From: Lachnospiraceae bacterium UBA4316
GTDB lineage: Bacteria > Bacillota > Clostridia > Lachnospirales > Lachnospiraceae
Assembly (NCBI GenBank): GCA_002394535.1
Contig: DGUG01000016.1
Span: 1-21,953 of the forward strand
Direction: 5' to 3'
Length of the DNA stretch: 21,953 bases
Part shown: in pieces, positions 1-8,600 of the stretch
How positions within the stretch are numbered: the stretch's first letter is position 1
How the letters are laid out: the number at the start of each line of letters is the position of its first letter
Notes under the pieces: generated by a model
What the model was told of the DNA's origin: nothing
Database searches by the model: none
Seen by the model: only the letters and a program-made list of their open reading frames with translations
Translations under genes and position numbers: made by a program

Positions 1-620
1 GGCTCACCGATAAGAACAGGATTGTTCTTCGTCTTACGTGACAGTATCCTGATAATGTTCCTTATCTCGGAATCCCTTCCTATAACAGGATCAAGTTTCT
101 GGCTTCTGGCACGTTCAACCAGATCCTGCCCGTACTTTTCGAGAGTATCGTATGTAGCCTCGGGATTATCTGTAGTAACGTTATGATTTCCCCTGACCGT
201 AGCAAGGGCCGTAAGGAACCGCTCTCTTGTGATCCCGTATTCATTCATCAGATCCTTGATATCCGTGTCAGGGTATTTGAGCATGGACAGGAACAGATGC
301 TCAATGGAAACATATGAGTCGTTCATTGCCTTTGCTTCATCTTCCGCCGAAACAAGCACCTTGTTCAGCTTGTTACCTATATAGGCATTGCCTCCGGAAA
401 CCTTGGGTCGCTTTGCGATATGTGATTCCACGTTATCAGTAAAATGCTCAAGGTTTATCTCCATCTTTTCGATCAGCTTCGGCATTATACCGTCTTCCTG
501 AGTCAGCATAGCATACAGAAGATGGATCTGTGCTATCTCCTGATTACCGTGATCGTATGTGATCTTCTCAAGTGAATTAATCGCATCAAGTGATTTTTGC
601 GTAAATTTCTGTATATTCAT
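1..620 (-). CDS. clpB: ClpB disaggregase, N-terminal part (cut by window edge)
   Basis: This is the first 206 codons of the Hsp100 ATPase ClpB, which works with DnaK to pull apart aggregated proteins in the cytoplasm. The protein begins [20 protein letters not shown], the typical ClpB start, and shows the paired-helix N-domain (motifs QIHLLYAML and [10 protein letters not shown], about residues 1-145). It then reads into the first AAA+ module ([10 protein letters not shown], then [14 protein letters not shown]) and is cut by the window edge just before the first Walker A lysine. The ATG at 618-620 has a good ribosome site (AAAGGAG, 8 bases upstream). The gene has its own promoter with a CIRCE operator, so HrcA repression and heat induction are expected. 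The N-domain sequence and start fit ClpB better than ClpC, which is encoded separately at 11280-13709. The missing middle region would confirm this. Confidence 0.93.
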   Translation of the reverse strand, partial: MNIQKFTQKSLDAINSLEKITYDHGNQEIAQIHLLYAMLTQEDGIMPKLIEKMEINLEHFTDNVESHIAKRPKVSGGNAYIGNKLNKVLVSAEDEAKAMNDSYVSIEHLFLSMLKYPDTDIKDLMNEYGITRERFLTALATVRGNHNVTTDNPEATYDTLEKYGQDLVERARSQKLDPVIGRDSEIRNIIRILSRKTKNNPVLIGE

Positions 621-668
621 AATATCAACTCCTTTCATTACCTATGGAGAGCCACGCAAATTAAAAAG

Positions 669-690
669 CTATGGTAATTTCTTACCATAG
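669..690. promoter_or_regulatory. Perfect 9-bp palindrome over the clpB -10/start site
   Basis: The arms CTATGGTAA (669-677) and TTACCATAG (682-690) are exact reverse complements separated by 4 bases. The site overlaps the last two bases of the predicted -10 box and the predicted transcription start (about 682), between the CIRCE element and the clpB ribosome site. Because the start falls inside the first arm, a full RNA hairpin is unlikely, so a DNA operator for a second regulator is the better reading. I do not recognise the motif as CtsR, LexA, PerR or Rex. Confidence 0.5.
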
Positions 691-717
691 CATATCACGC
701 GTTGTTAGCACTGTCAA
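689..717 (-). promoter_or_regulatory. clpB sigma-A promoter (extended -10)
   Basis: On the minus strand TTGACA (712-717) is followed after exactly 17 bases by TATGCT (689-694), preceded by TGA, which makes an extended -10 (TGnTATGCT). The -35 hexamer is perfect and lies wholly inside the CIRCE element, so HrcA bound there would block polymerase. The predicted start is near 682, giving a leader of about 60 bases to the clpB ATG. Confidence 0.75.
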
Positions 718-731
718 TAGGTGAGTGCTAA
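705..731. promoter_or_regulatory. CIRCE element (HrcA operator)
   Basis: TTAGCACTG, 9 bases, then GAGTGCTAA. The CIRCE consensus is TTAGCACTC-N9-GAGTGCTAA, so only one base of the 18 conserved positions differs (C to G at the inner end of the left arm). CIRCE is the operator for the heat-shock repressor HrcA, usually found before groESL and dnaK operons. Here it overlaps the -35 of clpB, and places clpB in the HrcA regulon. Confidence 0.93.
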
Positions 732-773
732 TATTTTCAGAATATTTAAAATTTTATTTGAGTATCAATGATT

Positions 774-2555
774 TTACATCTTCTCAGGCGCCGTAAATCC
801 CAGAAGATCAATACAGATTTCAAGTATCTTTCTTGTCAGAAGCAAAAGTGCGATCCAGCCGTTCTTCCTGTCCTCATCTTCTTCCGCAAGAATTCTTGTC
901 TCATGATAGAAGCGGTTAAAATCATTGCAGATCTCATAAATATAAGCACATATCCTATGAGGTGCGATCTCTTCGTAGGCGGAATGCAGTACCTGAGAAA
1001 ACTTAGCAAGATCAAGCATAAGTGCCTTTTCATATTCATTTGACGGGCTGCGCAGGGCACGGGGTAGCCCCTCGTCATCCGATGTTTTGCCTCCTGCCGC
1101 CTCATTGTACTTATTCAGGATAGATTTGATCCTGACGATGGTGTAGAGAATATAGGGACCGGTATTTCCTTCAAATGAAGTGAATTTATCGGTATCAAAA
1201 ACGTAATCCTTTGTCGCCTGATTTGACAGATCTCCGTACTTGATGGCCGCAAGCGCAACAACCTCCGCGGTCTTGCGAGCTTCCTCCTCATCGGTCTCAT
1301 GATTTTCCATTATCTTATGAAGCATCGTCTCCCTGATATCCGCTATCAGCGTCTCAAGACGCATCACACCGCCTTCTCTCGTCTTGAATGGCTTGCCGTC
1401 CTTGCCGTTCATAGTTCCGAATCCGAGAAAATCAAGTTGGGTATCACTGTTTACGATCCCACATTTTTTCGCGCAGCGGAACACCTGTATAAAATGCATT
1501 TCCTGCCGTTTGTCGACAACATATATAACCTGATCAGGGTCAAATGTCCTCTTTCTGTCAAGGAGAGTGGCAAGGTCCGTTGTCGTATAAAGAGCAGCAC
1601 CGTCGGATTTTAAGATCATGCAGGGAGGTATCTCCTTGGTATCCGTCTCCTTAGCAACATCAACAACAAGTGCACCTTCGCTCTCGTAAGCGTACCCGCC
1701 GTCCTTCATGTCATCCACCATGTCACCGATCAGGTCGTCAACACTGCTCTCTCCCTTCCACCAGTCAAAATCCACATTAAGATCGCGGTAATTGCGCTTA
1801 AGATCGGGGACGGAAACTTCCATGATATGTCTCCAAAGAGCCCTATAGCCTCTCTTTCCCTCCTGCAGCTGGCGGGTCGCCTCAAGGGCTTCTTCCTTGT
1901 ATGCTTCATCTTCCTTGGACTTTGCGCTTGCACAGGGGTATATCTCCTCAAGCTCCGACAGCGTAAAGGGTGGCTGGGCGGAATAGCTTCCGGTATATTC
2001 ATCATTGAAATATTCAAGATACGGCTTGCGGTAACGAAGTTCGGTAATGATAAGACCCATCTGCAGGCCCCAGTCACCGAGATGAACATCACCAATTACT
2101 TCGTTTCCGAAATAACGACATATACGCTTAACACTCTCACCTATGATCGCCGCACGAAGATGTCCTACGTGGAGAGGCTTGGCAACATTGGGTCCGCCGT
2201 AATCAACGATGATCTTGCGAGGAGCCGTACACTCAAGACCGTATTTGTCTGATTGTTCCATCTCATTAAGATACCTTGCGAGAAAATCATCCGATACCTT
2301 TATATTTAAAAACCCCGGATTAACTGCGGATATCTCACTAAATGCCGGATCATCCGAAAGCTTGTCGCAAACCTCCTGCGCTATCGCTATCGGTGCCTTG
2401 TGATATTCCTTGGCAAGTGCCATGGCTCCGTTACACTGAAACTCACAAAGATCCGGTCTGTTGCTAAAGCCGACCTTGCCGTATGAACTGTCATAGCCGG
2501 CATCGGCGAAACCTTTCGAAACTATATCCGATAACTGTCCTATTATTGTCTTCAT
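774..2555 (-). CDS. argS: Arginyl-tRNA synthetase
   Basis: Class I aminoacyl-tRNA synthetase that charges tRNA-Arg in the cytoplasm; 593 residues, normal for ArgRS. An N-terminal Add-1-like domain (about 1-110) is followed by the catalytic core with the HIGH-type motif HVGH at 129-132 in GGPNVAKPLHVGH. The KMSKS-equivalent is KTREG (391-395) in FGTMNGKDGKPFKTREGG, a degenerate form usual in ArgRS. A C-terminal helical DALR anticodon-binding domain closes the protein, with the family ending FTAPEKM. The ATG at 2553-2555 is chosen over an in-frame ATG 66 bases upstream because it has a good ribosome site (AAAGGAA) and gives the usual ArgRS N-terminus; the upstream ATG lies inside queH. It starts 19 bases after queH and is the last gene of the array. 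I see no terminator hairpin between its stop and the clpB promoter. Confidence 0.96.
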   Translation of the reverse strand: MKTIIGQLSDIVSKGFADAGYDSSYGKVGFSNRPDLCEFQCNGAMALAKEYHKAPIAIAQEVCDKLSDDPAFSEISAVNPGFLNIKVSDDFLARYLNEMEQSDKYGLECTAPRKIIVDYGGPNVAKPLHVGHLRAAIIGESVKRICRYFGNEVIGDVHLGDWGLQMGLIITELRYRKPYLEYFNDEYTGSYSAQPPFTLSELEEIYPCASAKSKEDEAYKEEALEATRQLQEGKRGYRALWRHIMEVSVPDLKRNYRDLNVDFDWWKGESSVDDLIGDMVDDMKDGGYAYESEGALVVDVAKETDTKEIPPCMILKSDGAALYTTTDLATLLDRKRTFDPDQVIYVVDKRQEMHFIQVFRCAKKCGIVNSDTQLDFLGFGTMNGKDGKPFKTREGGVMRLETLIADIRETMLHKIMENHETDEEEARKTAEVVALAAIKYGDLSNQATKDYVFDTDKFTSFEGNTGPYILYTIVRIKSILNKYNEAAGGKTSDDEGLPRALRSPSNEYEKALMLDLAKFSQVLHSAYEEIAPHRICAYIYEICNDFNRFYHETRILAEEDEDRKNGWIALLLLTRKILEICIDLLGFTAPEKM

Positions 2556-2574
2556 AACTGTTCCTTTCTTAAAA

Positions 2575-3219
2575 TCATCTGGAATATTCACACCCACAAT
2601 AATTCTGCCGGTATAGATCATATTTGCGCGACAGTTCTATGGACTGCTTGTATCCGTCATTTTTCTTGAAGTCTGACGGCAGCCAAAGCGCACCGTCGGA
2701 TCCTTCACTGAGGGCGTAACCAATTGAGTTGATAAGCTTCGCATCTTTGAGCGGGCTTATGGTCAACGTTGTCGTAAAATACTCGAAGCCCTCGGAACAA
2801 GCCTCTTCATAAGTTTTCCCAATCCGCATGCCGAAGCACATCCTGCAGCGCTCGCCCCCTTCGGGACATAAGGTAAGATCTCCCTCTTCCGCCGCCCGGA
2901 TAAATCTGTCCGGTTCGTAATCACCCTCAATTATCTTTATGGAGCAAGAATCCGTTAATGAATACTCATCGTTAAGAGTATCCACAAGTCTTCTTAGTTC
3001 CGCTACACGTTTTTCATATTCGCCTGCATCGGTTATATTCGGATTATAGTAAAAACAGGTTATATCAAAATGCTCCAGCAGATATATCAAGCAATAGCTG
3101 CTGCATGGTGCGCAGCAGCTATGAAGCAGAAGTTTTGGTCTGTGATCCAAAGTTCGAATGATTTTATCAAGTTCTTTTGCATAATTGACATTACAGTTCT
3201 TCTTCGTTAAGTCCGTCAT
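2575..3219 (-). CDS. queH: Epoxyqueuosine reductase QueH
   Basis: QueH (DUF208) carries out the last step of queuosine synthesis, reducing epoxyqueuosine to queuosine at the wobble base of tRNA Tyr, His, Asn and Asp. It replaces the unrelated cobalamin enzyme QueG. The 214-residue protein has the family's metal ligands: the adjacent pair and third cysteine in LLLHSCCAPCSSY (Cys35, 36, 39), Cys118, the CRMC pair (Cys125, 128) and a C-terminal YCGC (Cys208, 210). The motif TTLTISPLKD is also typical. The chosen start (ATG at 3217-3219, MTDLTKKN) gives the usual N-terminus. Further in-frame ATGs lie 6, 9 and 15 bases upstream, and none has a clear ribosome site. The start lies inside the last codons of the EAL gene (29-base overlap), so translation is probably coupled. 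It sits next to argS, another tRNA gene. Confidence 0.92.
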   Translation of the reverse strand: MTDLTKKNCNVNYAKELDKIIRTLDHRPKLLLHSCCAPCSSYCLIYLLEHFDITCFYYNPNITDAGEYEKRVAELRRLVDTLNDEYSLTDSCSIKIIEGDYEPDRFIRAAEEGDLTLCPEGGERCRMCFGMRIGKTYEEACSEGFEYFTTTLTISPLKDAKLINSIGYALSEGSDGALWLPSDFKKNDGYKQSIELSRKYDLYRQNYCGCEYSR

Positions 3220-5560
3220 AGTCATCATAATCATCTTCGGAATAAACGGTTTGGGGCGAGTACTCATCTATAGGCGTGTTGTACTTCTCCATGAACTCTT
3301 CTATCGGTATCGGCCTTGAATACAAGAATCCCTGGGCGTAAATACACCCTATGTCAAGCAGCATCTCAACCTGCTCGTGGGTCTCAACACCCTCGCATAT
3401 GACTTTGAGGTGCAAACCTTCTGCCATCTCCACGATCTTGCGCAGTATCCATTTACCGCTGTCGCTCTGTACGGATTCATCAAGGAAGCCTCTGTCGATC
3501 TTAAGCACATCAAAGGGAATGTCACGCAAAAGATTCAGTGATGAATAACCCGATCCAAAATCATCAATGGAAAGATTCATGTTGAACTCCTTGAGATTTC
3601 TCATAACATCAAGCATACGCTCCTTCTCGTTGAAGAACACGGTCTCTGTTATCTCAAGTTCTATAAGACCCTTCGGTACTCTGTATTTGAGCATGATCTC
3701 CTGAACCTTCATTATATAGTTCGGATCATACAGAAGATATCTTGACTGGTTGATGGAAACGGGATAGACCTCACGGCCTTCGTCTATCATCTGCCTTATA
3801 TATTTACACACTTCATCAAGCATGTAAAAATCAATATGCTCAATAAATCCGTTACGTTCAAATACCGGTATGAACTCATCCGGCGGAATGATATTTCCTT
3901 TCTCATCAATCCATCTGATAAGCGCTTCAGCGCCCGCTATCTGGTCAGTCGCCATGTTCCACTTGGGCTGCAGATAAGGATGGAACTCTCCGTTCTCCAA
4001 AGCTTCATGCATACGTGATTCAACACGTTCCTGCTTTCTCGTCTCCTCCATGAGCTGTTCACGGTATTCAGCCTGAAGGCCACGATTCCCTGCCGTAACC
4101 GATTTACGTGCAAGGTTGGCCTTATCAATCATATCCGATATAGGTTCTTTCTTGTCCCTGATATAATAGATACCGACCTTGAACTTAATCGGGTATTTCA
4201 TGCCGGTCTCTTCGCTTGCTTTCTCGAGACGCTCATCAATAAACTTCTTACGGTCTTCTCCTCTTCCATCATCAACGCACAGTCCCACAAATCTGTCGGC
4301 TGACAGTCTTCCGAAGGTCTCCTGATACGTATATGACTCCCGCAAAACCACTGCAATATCCCGCAGAAGCATATCCGCTTTTAAGTGTCCGTATCCCTCG
4401 TTGATATATCTGAAATTCATAATATCAAAACAGGTAAGAATATACGGAACGTCGGGATTTTCCATCAGAAGTTCCATTGCCTTTTCCTTGAAGGCATTCT
4501 CATTGGGCGCCCTGGTCAGATCATCAACATACGCAAGTTCATAAACCTTTTTCTGTTCACCCCGAATATAACGGATAACAAATATGATCATCAATGACAT
4601 GATCAGAATGACCATAAACATTGATACGAATCCTTCGACCAATATCGGCATGATCGATTCACGGACATCATCCACATATATGATATAGTAGATCGTCCAC
4701 CCGCTTACTCCGGACAACTGTTTATAGAGAGCATGACCCTTTCTCCCATTAACGGAAATATCACGGGTCACGATACTCTGGGAATTGACTTCGTTAAGTA
4801 CCTCTTCTCTTACCTGTTCGGCGGCATAGTCATCAATGCTGTCCCTTGTCAGAAGATCGAATATATTTTTTCCGGTTCCGTCATATACTTTATCATTCTT
4901 GGAGTACGCAACTATATTCCCCTGTCTGTCGGTAAGATATCTCTCAGCGATCATTGAAGATGTATTGGATGTATTTGTTTCGAGCATATTACCCGCGGTA
5001 GCAACACCGATGACAAAGCCCTGGATAAGTCCGTTCTTGGAAACAGGTGATCCGAAGCACACCTCATCATTCGAAAGCTCCGGTTCAAAGTTTCTGTACA
5101 CGGTCATGTTACTGTTAGGATCAATAGCATCGGAATACTTATTCATCACGACCGAATTAAGCCCACCGTCGGGTCTGTATTTAATACCGCGATTGCTGAT
5201 ATAATATGCGTATGAGAATTCTCCCGTCTCTTCGAGAACTTTCAGACAGTTACATATACTTTCCTTGTCTATTGCCTCATCCTGGGCGAGCACCTGTGCC
5301 TCTGCTGCCACAAGGGAGCCTCTTCTGGCAAAATTATCCGAGAAATACTTGGATGAAATCTCGGATCTGTTAATTATATCCTCATATGTAGCCTGTTCAA
5401 ATGTCTCAAAAATTCTGTGAACGTGGAAAATGCTTAACAGAATACATGCAATGACAAGTACAAAGCAAACCACAAGCACCTGTACAAGTGCCTTTTCCTT
5501 TTTGATCCTCTTAAGCCATTTTACAAAGCCGATTTTTTTTGTCCTTTTAAGTCTGAACAT
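3191..5560 (-). CDS. Membrane sensor with degenerate GGDEF and intact EAL domain (c-di-GMP phosphodiesterase)
   Basis: A 789-residue membrane protein predicted to hydrolyse cyclic di-GMP. A basic N-terminus leads to membrane helix 1 (about 24-45). An extracellular double-CACHE-like sensor follows (about 50-300; FSYAYYISNRGIKY, GFVIGVATAGNML), then helix 2 (about 306-331). The GGDEF domain (about 338-490) is degenerate: the signature position reads RLSADRF (418-424), so cyclase activity is unlikely, and it may only bind GTP. The EAL domain (about 515-760) keeps its key residues: EAL at 545-547, Asn604, Glu636, DDFGSGYSS from 666, Lys687, EGVET at 723-727 and QGF at 743-745. It ends in an acidic tail (EDDYDDYD). 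The ATG has only a G-rich weak ribosome site (GGGGGT). It starts 43 bases after purL. The ligand of the sensor is unknown. Confidence 0.9.
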   Translation of the reverse strand: MFRLKRTKKIGFVKWLKRIKKEKALVQVLVVCFVLVIACILLSIFHVHRIFETFEQATYEDIINRSEISSKYFSDNFARRGSLVAAEAQVLAQDEAIDKESICNCLKVLEETGEFSYAYYISNRGIKYRPDGGLNSVVMNKYSDAIDPNSNMTVYRNFEPELSNDEVCFGSPVSKNGLIQGFVIGVATAGNMLETNTSNTSSMIAERYLTDRQGNIVAYSKNDKVYDGTGKNIFDLLTRDSIDDYAAEQVREEVLNEVNSQSIVTRDISVNGRKGHALYKQLSGVSGWTIYYIIYVDDVRESIMPILVEGFVSMFMVILIMSLMIIFVIRYIRGEQKKVYELAYVDDLTRAPNENAFKEKAMELLMENPDVPYILTCFDIMNFRYINEGYGHLKADMLLRDIAVVLRESYTYQETFGRLSADRFVGLCVDDGRGEDRKKFIDERLEKASEETGMKYPIKFKVGIYYIRDKKEPISDMIDKANLARKSVTAGNRGLQAEYREQLMEETRKQERVESRMHEALENGEFHPYLQPKWNMATDQIAGAEALIRWIDEKGNIIPPDEFIPVFERNGFIEHIDFYMLDEVCKYIRQMIDEGREVYPVSINQSRYLLYDPNYIMKVQEIMLKYRVPKGLIELEITETVFFNEKERMLDVMRNLKEFNMNLSIDDFGSGYSSLNLLRDIPFDVLKIDRGFLDESVQSDSGKWILRKIVEMAEGLHLKVICEGVETHEQVEMLLDIGCIYAQGFLYSRPIPIEEFMEKYNTPIDEYSPQTVYSEDDYDDYDGLNEEEL

Positions 5561-5603
5561 GGGATACCCCCGCTAATTTTCAGATCCGTGCCATCCGATA
5601 GCA

Positions 5604-8600
5604 CTACATAAAATACTTAATTCCCGACTCAAATATCTTCATATCCTGCTCGCCGTAAATATTAACGGCAACTCCGTCCCCACGACGCTCTGAATGTCCC
5701 ATCTTACCGAATACTCTTCCGTCCGGACTGGTAATACCTTCTATAGCGGCAAACGAACCGTTAATGTTGTATTCTTCATCCATAGAAATATTACCGTCGG
5801 GATCGCAGTATCTTGTTGCAACCTGACCGTTTTCAAACAGTTCCCTGATAACCTCGTCCTTTGCCACAAAACGTCCCTCTCCGTGTGATACCGGAATTAC
5901 ATACGTTCCGCCGAGTTCAGCCTCCGCAAGCCACGGCGAAAGGTTTGATACAACTTTTGTGTATGCCATTTTCGATACATGCCTGTTAATCGTATTATAT
6001 GTCAGCGTCGGCGATGATTCATTCTGTCCGGTGATTTTTCCCGAAGGAAGGAGCCCTAACTTGATAAGCGCTTGGAAACCGTTACATATTCCGAGAGCGA
6101 GACCGTCACGATTATATAACAGATCCATCACCGCATCGGATAACACCTCACCGCGAAACGCGGTGGCAAAAAATTTGGCAGATCCGTCAGGCTCGTCACC
6201 TGCAGAAAATCCACCGGGGAACATTATAAGCTGCGACCTGCCGATTCCCGTTTTGAACGCTTCAACAGACTGTCTTATATCATCCGCATTACGGTTTGCG
6301 AATACGCAGGTTATAACATCCGCACCCGCACGTTCAAATGCCTTCGCACTGTCATACTCGCAGTTCGTTCCGGGAAATACGGGAATGAATACCGTAGGCT
6401 TGGCAACTTTATTCTTGCACACATAAACTTTCCTGTCTGATTGCGTAACATCAAACTGTTTATCTTCAAGTTTATCAGTGCTGAGATTACTCTTTGTAGG
6501 AAAAACTTTTTCAAGCGGCTTCTTCCACAGACTGACAGCTTCTCCGATCCCTATTGAATCGCTACGGTAGCTGATGCATGAATCTCCTGTGACTTCACCT
6601 ATAACAGTGTATCTTGACTGCAATTTTCCGACATCGCTTCCGGCAACTTCGGCAACTATCCATCCGAATCCGGGTGTAAAAAGTTTTCTGATATCCACCG
6701 AATGCTCTATTTTAAATCCGAGTCCGTTACCGAATGCCATCTTGCAAAGTGCACAGACCACACCATACCCATCCACGGCATATGCAGATCTGATAAGTTT
6801 ATTTGAAGAATCCGAGTGAAACTTTTTGTACTGGTCGGCGGCATCCTTGTAATCCACAACATGATAATCGTCTTTTGCTACTTCAATGAGTACAAGTTTA
6901 TTGCCAGCCTCCTTAAGTTCGCCGGTAATAACATCTCCGCTTTTGGCAACATCTACCGCAAACGAAACAAGCGTGGGCGGAACATCTATATCCTGGAATG
7001 TTCCCGACATTGAATCCTTACCGCCGATTGAAGGAAGCGAAAATCCCATCTGTGCGGAAAAGGCTCCCAGCAACGCAGCAAACGGCTGGCTCCACCTCGA
7101 AGGTTCTTCCGACATTCTCCTGAAGTACTCCTGAAAAGTAAATCTTATCTTACTGTGGTCACCGCCCGCTGCAACAATCTTGGCAACAGATTCTGTAACG
7201 GCGTAAACGGCCCCGTGATACGGGCTCCAGCTCGACAGATACGGATCAAATCCGTAACTCATCATTGTAACCGTATCGCATTTACCCTTATATACGGGAA
7301 GTTTTGCTATCATAACCTGCGTTTCGGAAAGTTGTGATTTTCCGCCGTACGGCATTAGAACACTCCCTGCTCCGATTGAAGAGTCAAACATCTCTACAAG
7401 ACCCTTCTGTGAGCATACATTCAGATCCGAAAGTGAATCTTTAAGTGCCGACACAAAATCATTATCCTGTACATCCTTTGCCACGCTCTTTATGATCGGC
7501 TCACCGAAGAAATCTATTTCTTCGGGCATATTGACCTGGACCTTTGTTTCCTGATGGGCACCGTTCGTATCAAGGAACGCTCTCTTCAGATTGACGATCT
7601 CCTTGCCGCGCCACATAAGAACAAGTCTTGGCTCTTTGGTTACTTCAGCAACGGCAACTGCTTCAAGATTTTCCTCCGCCGAGTATTCAAGGAATCTGTC
7701 TACGTCCTCTTTTGCAACGACAACTGCCATCCTCTCCTGCGACTCGGAAATTGCAAGTTCCGTACCGTCAAGTCCGGCGTATTTCTTCGGAACTTTATCA
7801 AGATCCACCCTCAGGCCATCAGCAAGTTCTCCGATAGCAACAGAAACACCGCCTGCGCCAAAATCATTACATTTACGTATAAGTTTAGAAACCTCGGGGC
7901 GTCTGAACAGCCTCTGGAGCTTACGCTCGGTGGGAGCGTTACCTTTCTGTACTTCGGCTCCGCATGTTTCAATCGAAGATGTCGTATGCGCCTTGGATGA
8001 GCCGGTCGCACCTCCGCAGCCATCTCTTCCGGTTCGTCCGCCCAAAAGAATGATCACATTTCCCGGGTCCGATGTTTGTCTCATAACATTGGATCTTTTG
8101 GCAGCACCCATGACCGCACCGATCTCCATTCTCTTGGCAACATAATCGGGATGGTAGATTTCCTTTACGAAACCTGTCGCAAGCCCTATCTGGTTACCAT
8201 AGGAGCTGTATCCCTTTGCAGCACCTCTTACAAGCTTTCTCTGAGGAAGCTTTCCGGGCAGTGTCTCACTCATCGGACGTGTAGGATCCGCAGCACCGGT
8301 AACACGCATAGCCTGATAAACGTAACTTCTTCCCGAAAGCGGGTCACGGATCGCACCTCCGAGACACGTTGCGGCGCCACCAAACGGTTCTATCTCTGTC
8401 GGGTGATTGTGTGTCTCATTCTTGAAGCTGACAAGCCACTCCTCCTCTACACCGTCAATCTCGACAGGAACAACTATCGAGCATGCATTGATCTCATCGG
8501 ATTCTTCCTGGTCCGCAAGTTTGCCCTGCTTTTTGAGTTCCTTCATGCCCATAAGCGCGATGTCCATCAGGCATATGAACTTATCCTTGCGGTCTCCGTA

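Noticed and set aside
732..773. argS terminator in the AT-rich stretch before the CIRCE
   Set aside because: Only an all-A/T 6-bp repeat (AATATT) is present, with no GC-rich stem or T run, so I cannot support a terminator.
2556..2621. Longer argS start at 2621
   Set aside because: It adds 22 residues not typical of ArgRS, overlaps queH and has no better ribosome site than the ATG at 2555.
7591..8145. 184-codon plus-strand open frame
   Set aside because: It is antisense to the conserved core of purL; composition (Ser/Thr/Ala/Pro rich) is typical of a shadow frame.
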